7,878 nt of DNA from JBMNTQ01 sp050945815 (GTDB lineage: Bacteria; Bacillota; Clostridia; Christensenellales; JBMNTQ01). Shown piece after piece: positions 1 through 5,346 of this stretch. A model generated the notes under the pieces. That model worked only from the letters and a program-made list of their open reading frames with translations. It made no database searches and was not told the DNA's origin. Location of the stretch: positions 1 through 7,878 of the forward strand of contig JBMNTQ010000092.1 of the NCBI GenBank assembly GCA_050945815.1, written 5' to 3'. The stretch's first letter is position 1; each line of letters begins with the position of its first letter. Position numbers and translations under genes: made by a program.

Positions 1-164
1 TCCTGAATCATCTCTTTCACAGCGCTCAGACAAACAAACGTCGGGCAGACCACCACATCCGCTTTTGCATCCTTAACCAAAGGAATCAGGTCCGAAACTA
101 AGGCCTTGGCCTCAGACACAGTCATGTTCATCTTCCAGTTACCGGCAATAATCGCTTTCCTCAT
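1..164 (-). CDS. tpiA: Triosephosphate isomerase, N-terminal part (cut by window edge)
   Basis: Interconverts dihydroxyacetone phosphate and glyceraldehyde 3-phosphate in cytoplasmic glycolysis/gluconeogenesis. Only the first 54 residues are visible. They begin MRKAIIAGNWKMN, the family's first beta-strand, which carries the substrate-binding Asn9 and catalytic Lys11. CPTFVCLSAV follows at about 39-48, matching the usual second-strand region of TIM barrels. The ATG at 164 is preceded by a GGAGGG ribosome binding site (176-171) with a 6-nt spacer. The gene starts 33 nt after the pgk stop with no terminator or promoter visible between, so it should be co-transcribed with pgk. The rest of the barrel, including the catalytic Glu and the phosphate-binding loop, lies outside the window. 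The identity is clear from the N-terminus; whether the gene is intact cannot be judged. Confidence 0.96.
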   Translation of the reverse strand, partial: MRKAIIAGNWKMNMTVSEAKALVSDLIPLVKDAKADVVVCPTFVCLSAVKEMIQ

Positions 165-197
165 GATTTACCCTCCAAAATATTCTATAAATTATTA

Positions 198-1385
198 TTA
201 TTTATCGTTCAAAGCAGCCACGCCAGGCAGTTCGATCCCCTCCATGAATTCCAGGGAAGCACCGCCGCCGGTGGAAATATGCGTCATCTTATCGGCATAG
301 CCAAGCTGCTCCACAGCCGCCGCAGAATCTCCGCCGCCAATGATGGTAGTCGCCTCACGGTTGCTGGCCATCGCTTCTGCAACCTTCTTCGTACCCACAG
401 CAAAGCTCGGCATTTCAAACACACCCATCGGCCCGTTCCAGATGATGGTTCTAGCCTTCGCAATCTCCGCAGCAAACAGCTTCTCCGATTTCGGTCCGAT
501 GTCTAGGCCCATACAGTCTGCCGGGAACTGATCTGCGTCCACATAAGAAAATTCAGAATCCGCTTTAAATTCTTTAGCCGCCGCCGCATCCACCGGCAAC
601 AACAGCGTCACATTCTTGGCAGCCGCCTTTTCAATCAATTGCTTCGCCAGCTCTACCTTATCGGCCTCCAGAAGGGATTTGCCAATCTCATAGCCCATCG
701 CCTTGAAGAAGGTAAACGCCATCCCGCCGCCCACCATCAGGCTGTCCACTTTATCCAGCAAGTTAGTAATCACGCCGATTTTATCGGAAACCTTCGCGCC
801 GCCCAGAATCGCCAAGAAAGGCCGCGCCGGGTTGCTCAGCGCCTTGCCAATCACATCCAGCTCCTTGCCCAGCAAAAATCCAGCAACAGCAGGCAAAAAC
901 TTCGTAACACCTTGCGTCGAAGCATGGGCTCTGTGCGCCGTCCCAAACGCGTCATTCACAAAAACATCACCATAGGAAGCCAGCTTTTTCGCAAACGCCG
1001 GATCGTTTTTCTCCTCTTCCCCATGAAAACGCAGGTTCTCCAACAACACAATTACATCCTTGGAAGCCTTGGCTACGGACGCATCGGCACTCTCGCCCAC
1101 CACGTCAGCGGCAAAAATAACTTCCTTGCCGATCAGCTCCTCCAAGCGTTTAGCCACCGGCGTCAAAGAATACTTGCTACTAAACTGGCCTTTGGGCCTG
1201 CCTAGGTGCGAACAGAGCACCAGCGCGCCACCCTGCTCCATAATATACGAAATTGTAGGCAAAGCAGCCCTAATCCTGGTGTCGTCGGTAATCTGTCCAT
1301 CTTCGTTCAAGGGTACGTTTAAATCCGCACGCATCAAAACCCTTTTTCCCTGCAAATTCACGTCTTTCACAGTCTTTTTATTCAC
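198..1385 (-). CDS. pgk: Phosphoglycerate kinase
   Basis: Transfers phosphate from 1,3-bisphosphoglycerate to ADP, giving ATP and 3-phosphoglycerate; a cytoplasmic, monomeric two-domain kinase. It is 395 aa from GTG 1385, within the usual bacterial length of about 390-400. Visible signatures, in order: RADLNVP (19-25), substrate-binding HLGRPKG (60-66), NDAFGTAHRAHAS (144-156), GGAKVSDKIGV (195-205), GGGMAFTF (219-226), NGPMGVFE (317-324), and the nucleotide-loop GGGDSAAA (350-357) and STGGGASLEF (371-380). No key motif is missing. A longer frame opens at GTG 1397, but that codon is part of the GGAGGTG ribosome binding site. GTG 1385 gives MNKKTVKDVN, which matches the usual PGK N-terminus. 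Its own sigma-A-like promoter lies at 1507-1479. tpiA follows after 33 nt; no gapA is adjacent, the gene upstream being ispE. Confidence 0.97.
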   Translation of the reverse strand: MNKKTVKDVNLQGKRVLMRADLNVPLNEDGQITDDTRIRAALPTISYIMEQGGALVLCSHLGRPKGQFSSKYSLTPVAKRLEELIGKEVIFAADVVGESADASVAKASKDVIVLLENLRFHGEEEKNDPAFAKKLASYGDVFVNDAFGTAHRAHASTQGVTKFLPAVAGFLLGKELDVIGKALSNPARPFLAILGGAKVSDKIGVITNLLDKVDSLMVGGGMAFTFFKAMGYEIGKSLLEADKVELAKQLIEKAAAKNVTLLLPVDAAAAKEFKADSEFSYVDADQFPADCMGLDIGPKSEKLFAAEIAKARTIIWNGPMGVFEMPSFAVGTKKVAEAMASNREATTIIGGGDSAAAVEQLGYADKMTHISTGGGASLEFMEGIELPGVAALNDK

Positions 1386-1394
1386 TTTTGGAAG

Positions 1395-1401
1395 CACCTC
1401 C
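1395..1401 (-). promoter_or_regulatory. Ribosome binding site deciding the pgk start
   Basis: The minus strand reads GGAGGTG here, 9 nt before GTG 1385. The last three bases of this Shine-Dalgarno are themselves the in-frame GTG (1397) that opens the longest frame. Using 1397 would leave no ribosome binding site upstream, so 1385 is preferred. Confidence 0.85.
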
Positions 1402-1478
1402 GCATCAAAATATCCATTACCGCCTACCCGCTACAGCCCAGCAGTACGACGGAATACAATCTTTTCCACTAATATTAA

Positions 1479-1507
1479 ATTTTATATCAAATAACTGTCT
1501 TTGTCCA
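1479..1507 (-). promoter_or_regulatory. Sigma-A-type promoter for pgk-tpiA
   Basis: On the minus strand, TGGACA (1507-1502) and TAAAAT (1484-1479) are separated by exactly 17 nt. Each matches the -35 (TTGACA) and -10 (TATAAT) consensus at 5 of 6 positions. It sits in the 166-nt gap between ispE and pgk, which would give a leader of roughly 85-90 nt before GTG 1385. I saw no obvious operator or riboswitch in the leader. The position and spacing make it the likely main glycolytic promoter here. Confidence 0.75.
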
Positions 1508-1551
1508 GCGTCTTTTCCCGCACAATCCGACGAAATATCCAGCTGCAAGCT

Positions 1552-2382
1552 TCATAGGCCCACCACGCTCAAACCGTCGGTAACAGTCCGCGTCCGGCAC
1601 ACCCATATATCCTCCGGTACAACCCAAGCCTTCCCGCTCTCCACAACGCCAAACACCGTCGGGCCGCTGCCGCTCATACCAAAAACCGAAATCCCTTTGC
1701 TGCGCATTTTGTCCAGCAATTGTCCAATGACAGGCAGCCTCGTGCGGGCAGCCCTTTCTAATGAGTTCCCCATACCCAAGGCCAGCTTATCAATGTCCCC
1801 CGTAGCCAAGCCGGCCAGCAACATCCCAACGTCCGGCTGCTCCCCGCCCATCCTGTCATAGGCCTCAAAAATCTCCCGGGTACACAGCCCTTGGGCAGGC
1901 TTCATCAAAACAAGCTCCAACGGCTGCCCTAAGGATAGGGGCTGCAATATCTCCCCCACGCCCCGAGCCCTGGCCGTCCCGCCCTGCAGGCAAAAAGGCA
2001 CATCCGCGCCCAGGTTGCGGGCCAGCTTGTCCAAATCTCTCCCCAAGCCCGTCTCATACAGCATATCCAGCGCAAACAAAACCGCCGCCGCATCCGCGCT
2101 TCCGCCGCCCAGTCCGGCCTGCACCGGTATATTCTTTTGGATATGCACAGTAGCCCCGCCGCCAATACCTGTCCGTTCAAAAAAAAGCCGCGACGCCTTC
2201 GCCGCCAAATTCTCCCCCTCTACATCCGGGCAGTCCACGTAAATCGCAGCAGCCTTCTCAACCCGTACCAAGTCATGCAACGCAATACTCTGCATAACTC
2301 CATCTACTTCATGATATCCATCCGGACGCAATCCACAAACCTTCAACGCCCAATTAATCTTTGCTCGGGCTTTCAAAACCAT
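1552..2382 (-). CDS. ispE: 4-diphosphocytidyl-2-C-methyl-D-erythritol kinase
   Basis: GHMP-family kinase that phosphorylates CDP-methylerythritol at the 2-hydroxyl in the MEP (non-mevalonate) isoprenoid pathway; cytoplasmic. It is 276 aa, close to the family's usual 280-290. The N-terminus ARAKINWAL carries the conserved Lys8, GLRPDGYHEV follows (18-26), the ATP-binding loop is PVQAGLGGGSADA (86-98), the catalytic Asp127 sits in GADVPF (125-130), and the C-terminal GHMP motif is MSGSGPTVF (236-244). The frame is open back to 2466, but those extra 28 residues are Lys/Glu/His-rich, unlike IspE, and run through a hairpin. ATG 2382 follows GGAGG (2398-2394) with an 11-nt spacer and gives the canonical N-terminus. 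The sipL-like gene lies upstream and pgk downstream. A promoter candidate lies at 2483-2455. Confidence 0.95.
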   Translation of the reverse strand: MVLKARAKINWALKVCGLRPDGYHEVDGVMQSIALHDLVRVEKAAAIYVDCPDVEGENLAAKASRLFFERTGIGGGATVHIQKNIPVQAGLGGGSADAAAVLFALDMLYETGLGRDLDKLARNLGADVPFCLQGGTARARGVGEILQPLSLGQPLELVLMKPAQGLCTREIFEAYDRMGGEQPDVGMLLAGLATGDIDKLALGMGNSLERAARTRLPVIGQLLDKMRSKGISVFGMSGSGPTVFGVVESGKAWVVPEDIWVCRTRTVTDGLSVVGL

Positions 2383-2427
2383 CGACCTTGCTTCCTCCGT
2401 TTTGTTTTGCTGCTCCCCCCCATGAAA

Positions 2428-2452
2428 ATGGGAGCGTGTCTTTCGCTCCCAT
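2428..2452 (-). terminator. Perfect 9-bp hairpin between sipL and ispE (weak terminator or 5'-mRNA hairpin)
   Basis: ATGGGAGCG and CGCTCCCAT form a perfect 9-bp stem around a 7-nt loop. On the minus strand the stem is followed by only a short T run (ATTTTCATG), so as an intrinsic terminator for the sipL-like gene it would be weak or partial. A promoter candidate just upstream (2483-2455) would start transcription close to or inside the stem. The hairpin may then instead cap the 5' end of the ispE mRNA. The structure is certain from the bases; its role is inferred. Confidence 0.55.
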
Positions 2453-2454
2453 CC

Positions 2455-2483
2455 ATCATAATGCAAATGTTTCTGATGTTCAA
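2455..2483 (-). promoter_or_regulatory. Candidate sigma-A promoter for ispE
   Basis: On the minus strand TTGAAC (2483-2478) and TATGAT (2460-2455) are separated by 17 nt. The -35 matches consensus at 4 of 6 positions and the -10 at 5 of 6. It lies just after the sipL-like stop codon, in the only gap where an ispE promoter could fit. The predicted start, about 7 nt below 2455, falls within the upstream arm of the 2452-2428 hairpin. Confidence 0.45.
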
Positions 2484-2490
2484 CATAAAA

Positions 2491-4017
2491 TTATGAAGCG
2501 TACGGCCGATAAAGCAACAGCTTCTGCCCCTCTTTCATCTCAGTCTCCTCGCTCAATCCCGGGTTATACTTTTTAACAATATCAATCGTAGTGTTAAATC
2601 GCTTTGCTACATTCCAAAGCTCCTCACCTTTTTCAGCGAAGTATACTGTAATGCCTCCATCGATGCGCTCGGTCCTCTCCTGGCTCTCCACATCCTTCAT
2701 AATTTCCACTTTCCGGTTCTCGTAGCCGGTTACCTCCACATTCATAACTACTTTAACCTCAATCTGCAATCCCGTTCCAGCTGCATACGTGCTCTCCACA
2801 TCCGGCCGCACCTGCAAGGTCATGCCCTCATGAATCCCATAAACATCCACATCCCCGGCAAATGCAGTCTGAACATCTACCGACCGCAAGCTGCCTTCCA
2901 TGCTCACATACACAATGTTCATGAACATGATCCCCTCAATCTCAGCCTTCCCATACTCAGCCTTCTGCGACGTCACCAGAGGCAGCGCGTTCATAGTCAC
3001 CACCCGGGAAATCTGAGGAATTCCGCCAGGCAGAGAAATAGCGTCACGCACCGTACATTTCCCGGCGCCTTTGGCCTGAATCTCCCGCATATGCAGCGTT
3101 TCCTTGCTGGGCTTCAGCTTGCTGTTCAGAGAATAGCAGTCTTTCAGGGTTGTATGGCGTTCCACAGCCTTGGCCGTAACCGAGTTGTTGGCATATATTT
3201 CTACATTCATAATCCGCGAGCCTTCCTCCAAAGGCGCAACAAACACATCATTGGCCACCACATTGGCAAAAACCTCGTCCTGCGCCTGCATGCCGTCAAA
3301 CATCACAATATCCCCGAACGGCACCGTCACCACTGCATTTTGAAGCTGGTTCTCCTCGTCGATATATAACAGACGAATGTAGATATCCCCCTCAACCGCT
3401 ACCCGGTCCGTTTCCGGCCGCGTACTGCTTACCCGGGCAAAAGCGCTCTTACTGAATATCTCCTTCACCCCCGGCATCCCCTGGCTTAGGGCCACATCTT
3501 CCCGAACGGTAAAGCGTTCTCCCGCTACCTTAACGATCGGAATCTCAATCTCCTCCTGAATCATCTGCACGCCATCATCGCCCTTAATATCCGAGACCAC
3601 ATTACACATATCACTTTTTGTGACATTGCAATGCATATTGACCACAGCGTTCACAGCGATGTTCCTTTGGTCATTCACCTTGTATTCCACCTGCTGGATG
3701 TTAGCAGCCGTATTCCCGTTCATTCCAGTCTCTGCCTGCGGCGCATCCATGCCATGCTGGAAGTTAGACATGCTCTCATAGCTCAAAATCTCCCCGCCCG
3801 CATCGCTATAAATCACATTAAAGACCACCGTGCCATCTACCAGAACACGCCCGTCCAAAACCTCCGTCGAACCCATGGAAACCCGGCCTTCCACCAGCAA
3901 CACATTATCTAATTCACTCATGTTTCCGGGAAGGGCAATGTTTCCTTCCACCAACGCCTGCTCCTCCATATCGGTTATCAGCGTTTCTATTCTTACCGCT
4001 TCTCTTAACAATTCCAT
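2491..4017 (-). CDS. sipL: SipL-like spore-coat morphogenesis protein (SPOCS/DUF3794 repeats + C-terminal LysM)
   Basis: This 508-aa protein has the architecture of Clostridioides difficile SipL, the partner of the SpoIVA ATPase that helps anchor and encase the spore coat around the forespore. That role is carried over from the family. Three beta-rich SPOCS-like stretches are visible at roughly 25-110, 168-250 and 318-400. Each pairs a segment like EGRV..G.VVFNVIY or EGDIYIRLLY with a following FGD/FAGD-type strand. A LysM domain occupies about 456-503 (ITVYFAEKGEELWNVAKRF ... GQKLLLY). There is no signal peptide or membrane segment, fitting a mother-cell cytoplasmic protein. ATG 4017 is chosen because GGAGG (4029-4025) lies 7 nt before it, whereas the in-frame ATG at 4023 is 1 nt from the same site. 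veg lies upstream behind a terminator, and ispE downstream. A related LysM/DUF3794 coat protein remains possible; domain content is more certain than the symbol. Confidence 0.82.
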   Translation of the reverse strand: MELLREAVRIETLITDMEEQALVEGNIALPGNMSELDNVLLVEGRVSMGSTEVLDGRVLVDGTVVFNVIYSDAGGEILSYESMSNFQHGMDAPQAETGMNGNTAANIQQVEYKVNDQRNIAVNAVVNMHCNVTKSDMCNVVSDIKGDDGVQMIQEEIEIPIVKVAGERFTVREDVALSQGMPGVKEIFSKSAFARVSSTRPETDRVAVEGDIYIRLLYIDEENQLQNAVVTVPFGDIVMFDGMQAQDEVFANVVANDVFVAPLEEGSRIMNVEIYANNSVTAKAVERHTTLKDCYSLNSKLKPSKETLHMREIQAKGAGKCTVRDAISLPGGIPQISRVVTMNALPLVTSQKAEYGKAEIEGIMFMNIVYVSMEGSLRSVDVQTAFAGDVDVYGIHEGMTLQVRPDVESTYAAGTGLQIEVKVVMNVEVTGYENRKVEIMKDVESQERTERIDGGITVYFAEKGEELWNVAKRFNTTIDIVKKYNPGLSEETEMKEGQKLLLYRPYAS

Positions 4018-4023
4018 ATCCAT

Positions 4024-4029
4024 TCCTCC
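4024..4029 (-). promoter_or_regulatory. Ribosome binding site deciding the sipL start
   Basis: The minus strand reads TGGAGGA immediately before ATG 4023. The in-frame ATG two codons later (4017) has the normal 7-nt distance from GGAGG, so translation most likely begins there. Confidence 0.75.
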
Positions 4030-4111
4030 AATACAGCATAATTAAGCCTTTATAATACATATAAAAATCCATCTTGGAATATTCATCTAAGGCCCAAAAT
4101 CATGTCTGTCT

Positions 4112-4160
4112 AGAAAAAACAAAAAAACATGGCCTTTGTGCATTCATACAAAGGCCATGT
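4112..4160 (-). terminator. Strong Rho-independent terminator of veg
   Basis: ACATGGCCTTTG (4127-4138) and CAAAGGCCATGT (4149-4160) form a perfect 12-bp stem around a 10-nt loop. On the minus strand the stem runs straight into seven T residues, then G and six more T. It begins 6 nt after the veg stop codon. This separates veg from the sipL-like gene, which must have its own promoter in the 90 nt that follow. Confidence 0.95.
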
Positions 4161-4166
4161 CTGCTG

Positions 4167-4400
4167 CTAAATTACTTTAAGCTCCACGATTTTTGTCAGC
4201 ACATCGCAATAACTATAGCTATGTCGCTGTGTAAAATCCTCCTGCCGCACCATAATCGTAAAGATGCTCTCATACGTATCCTCCAGGATTCCTTCGCTGA
4301 TGTAGCATTTCTTCCGTCCCCGGTTTGCGCGAAACTCAATCTTCTTCCCTACAATCTTCTTCAATTCTTCCCTTATACTATCTAATGTCGTCAAATCCAC
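4167..4400 (-). CDS. veg: Veg family protein (DUF1021)
   Basis: A 77-aa cytoplasmic protein matching the Veg family. Bacillus subtilis Veg is a small, highly expressed protein reported to stimulate biofilm gene expression; its biochemical role is poorly defined. Recognisable family segments are GKKIEFRANRGRKK (18-31), EGILEDTYESIFTI (36-49) and HSYSYCDVLTKIVEL (61-75), which parallel the conserved GKR/ANGGRRK, SGILAETYPSVF and SYSYADILTETVEL blocks. The start is GTG 4400, preceded by AGAGGTG with a 7-nt spacer; the nearby ATG at 4409 is out of frame. It is slightly shorter than B. subtilis Veg at the C-terminus. A strong terminator follows at 4160-4112, so it is probably a monocistronic unit. 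I saw no convincing sigma-A promoter in the 160 nt upstream, although a cluster of DnaA-box-like sites lies 158-244 nt upstream of the start. Confidence 0.93.
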   Translation of the reverse strand: MDLTTLDSIREELKKIVGKKIEFRANRGRKKCYISEGILEDTYESIFTIMVRQEDFTQRHSYSYCDVLTKIVELKVI

Positions 4401-4557
4401 GCCGCATCACCTCTCGCCTGCTCATTATCTATTCCTACGTTCTATACTTTCCCAATCCAAAAAAAATATTCCAACCAAATCCCTTCTAGCTGCCACCATC
4501 CTGTTGTTAATCCCTCTCTTTTCACCAAAGCCCGATTTCTCCCTGCTTTTTCATAAT

Positions 4558-4644
4558 TGTGGATAACTCCTCTGTTTTTATCCACAATATCCACAAAATC
4601 ACTCCATTTCTTGGGAAAAATAGGGCGTTGGCCTATGTGGATAA
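4558..4644. promoter_or_regulatory. Cluster of four DnaA-box-like sites
   Basis: Three perfect copies of the DnaA 9-mer TTATCCACA are present: 4558-4566 (minus), 4578-4586 (plus) and 4636-4644 (minus). A one-mismatch copy, ATATCCACA, directly abuts the second at 4587-4595 (plus). The first two form an 11-bp perfect inverted repeat (ATTGTGGATAA / TTATCCACAAT) with an 11-nt spacer. DnaA, the replication initiator and a transcription factor, binds such sites. No dnaA, dnaN, rpmH or AT-rich unwinding element is visible here. This may be a regulatory or titration cluster, or part of an origin; the sequence alone does not decide. Confidence 0.7.
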
Positions 4645-4707
4645 CTCAATTTAGCCTTCGCGCCACAAAAGAACCCCCTCGTTCACCAAGTAAATGTGCT
4701 GTTTTTT

Positions 4708-4750
4708 TGGCACGCCGCACTGTTTTGAACCGGGGAATCATTGCTTTTTC
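4708..4750 (-). pseudogene. Degenerate tRNA-Cys-like 3' fragment
   Basis: A 15-nt stretch (4724-4738) is identical to the T-arm part of tRNA-Cys at 4955-4969, and similarity continues on both sides. Aligning 4708-4750 with 4938-4980 by eye gives about 32 matches in 44 columns with two single-base gaps, including the CCA end. The T-stem partner strand, the acceptor stem and the anticodon stem no longer pair, so it cannot be a working tRNA. It is in the same orientation as tRNA-Cys and 231 bp downstream of it, and could be a decayed tandem copy or an attachment-site duplication left by a lost element. Confidence 0.4.
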
Positions 4751-4889
4751 TTATCTGCCTATCTGCGTGTCCTATAAAACGAGGATCCCAATCCAAAATA
4801 TATCGCAGCGCCTTATTTAAAACGCCCTCTTGGGAAACGTATGATGCACAAATCAATACCCACCTTTTTTAGTCCGGTTTCCAGTACGG

Positions 4890-4931
4890 AAAAAGCCCCA
4901 AAACGTCTGCTATACAGCGTTTTCGGGCTTT
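4890..4931 (-). terminator. Rho-independent terminator of the tRNA operon
   Basis: On the minus strand, AAAGCCCGAAAACG and CGTTTTGGGGCTTT form a 14-bp stem with one G-G mismatch around a 12-nt loop, followed by a run of T residues ending at 4890. It starts 6 nt after the encoded CCA of tRNA-Cys. Confidence 0.92.
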
Positions 4932-4937
4932 ATCATT

Positions 4938-5012
4938 TGGAGGCGCCACCCGGATTTGAACCGGGGAATAAAGGTTTTGCAGACCTTTGCCTTACCACTT
5001 GGCCATGGCGCC
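4938..5012 (-). tRNA. tRNA-Cys (GCA)
   Basis: 75 nt with encoded CCA. A perfect 7-bp acceptor stem (GGCGCCA/TGGCGCC), discriminator U, anticodon loop CTGCAAA within the stem AAGGT/ACCTT giving anticodon GCA, and T-arm CCCGGTTCAAATCCGGG. It is the last gene of the four-tRNA operon and sits only 1 nt after tRNA-Gly. Confidence 0.97.
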
Positions 5013-5013
5013 A

Positions 5014-5088
5014 TGGAGCGGTAGACGAGATTCGAACTCGCGACATCCACCTTGGCAAGGTGGCACTCTACCACTGAGCTACTACCGC
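5014..5088 (-). tRNA. tRNA-Gly (GCC)
   Basis: 75 nt with encoded CCA. Acceptor stem GCGGTAG/CTACCGC, D-arm AGCTCAGTGGTAGAG, anticodon loop TTGCCAA within CCACC/GGTGG giving anticodon GCC, and T-loop GTTCGAATC. Separated from tRNA-Phe by 6 nt and from tRNA-Cys by 1 nt. Confidence 0.97.
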
Positions 5089-5094
5089 ATAGGT

Positions 5095-5170
5095 TGGTGC
5101 CTCAGAGCGGAATCGAACCACCGACACAGGGATTTTCAGTCCCTTGCTCTACCAACTGAGCTACCGAGGC
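5095..5170 (-). tRNA. tRNA-Phe (GAA)
   Basis: 76 nt with encoded CCA. Acceptor stem GCCTCGG with CTGAGGC, D-arm AGCTCAGTTGGTAGAGC, anticodon loop CTGAAAA giving anticodon GAA, T-arm CGGTGGTTCGATTCCGC, discriminator A. Second gene of the operon. Confidence 0.97.
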
Positions 5171-5175
5171 AAATC

Positions 5176-5252
5176 TGGCGACCCGGAAGGGGCTCGAACC
5201 CTCGACCTCCAGCGTGACAGGCTGGCATTCTAACCAACTGAACTACCGGGCC
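5176..5252 (-). tRNA. tRNA-Asp (GTC)
   Basis: 77 nt with encoded CCA. Acceptor GGCCCGG with CCGGGTC (one G-U pair), anticodon loop CTGTCAC giving anticodon GTC, T-arm AGGGTTCGAGCCCCT, discriminator G as expected for Asp. First gene of the operon, about 65 nt downstream of the promoter -10 region. Confidence 0.97.
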
Positions 5253-5317
5253 AAAAACAAGCGCTAGGCATTCAAAACAAGACTACCAACTGCATATCAA
5301 CGAATGCCAGCCCTTTA

Positions 5318-5346
5318 ATCTTATAATACTTAGTTAGTTTTGTCAA
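5318..5346 (-). promoter_or_regulatory. Stable-RNA promoter of the tRNA operon
   Basis: On the minus strand a perfect TTGACA (5346-5341) is followed by TATAAGAT. The -10 is either TAAGAT (5323-5318, 17-nt spacer) or TATAAG (5325-5320, 15-nt spacer). An A-rich stretch directly upstream (AATGTAAAAAACGA) resembles an UP element. The leader before tRNA-Asp contains a 7-bp inverted repeat (GGCATTC at 5308-5302, GAATGCC at 5273-5267). Confidence 0.82.

Larger units (their letters stand above)
4401..4889. other. Intergenic region without a credible gene
   Basis: This gap of about 490 bp separates veg from the tRNA operon terminator. The open frames in it are short and of low complexity and have no convincing ribosome binding site. 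It holds two things worth marking separately: a cluster of four DnaA-box-like sites (4558-4644) and a degenerate tRNA-Cys-like fragment (4708-4750). The veg promoter should lie in 4401-4557, but no good -35/-10 pair was found by eye. Confidence 0.7.

Noticed and set aside
639..1205. A 188-codon plus-strand frame
   Set aside because: It lies wholly antisense to pgk, whose motifs are intact; the peptide has no recognisable domain and no ribosome binding site was evident.
2383..2466. Upstream extension of ispE by 28 residues
   Set aside because: The extension crosses the hairpin and the ribosome binding site and does not resemble an IspE N-terminus; ATG 2382 gives the canonical start.
2830..3369. 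A 179-codon plus-strand frame, rich in His and Asn
   Set aside because: It is antisense to the sipL-like gene; the composition is that of a shadow frame.
4557..4820. An 87-codon plus-strand frame in the veg-tRNA gap
   Set aside because: It begins in the first DnaA box and runs through the box cluster and the tRNA-like relic; low-complexity peptide, no ribosome binding site, no family resemblance.
4841..5217. Two plus-strand open frames with peptides such as PPGFEPG, EIRTRDIHLGK and ESNHRHRDFQS
   Set aside because: These are the familiar false proteins produced by translating the antisense strand of tRNA genes; the region is fully explained by tRNA-Cys, -Gly, -Phe and -Asp.
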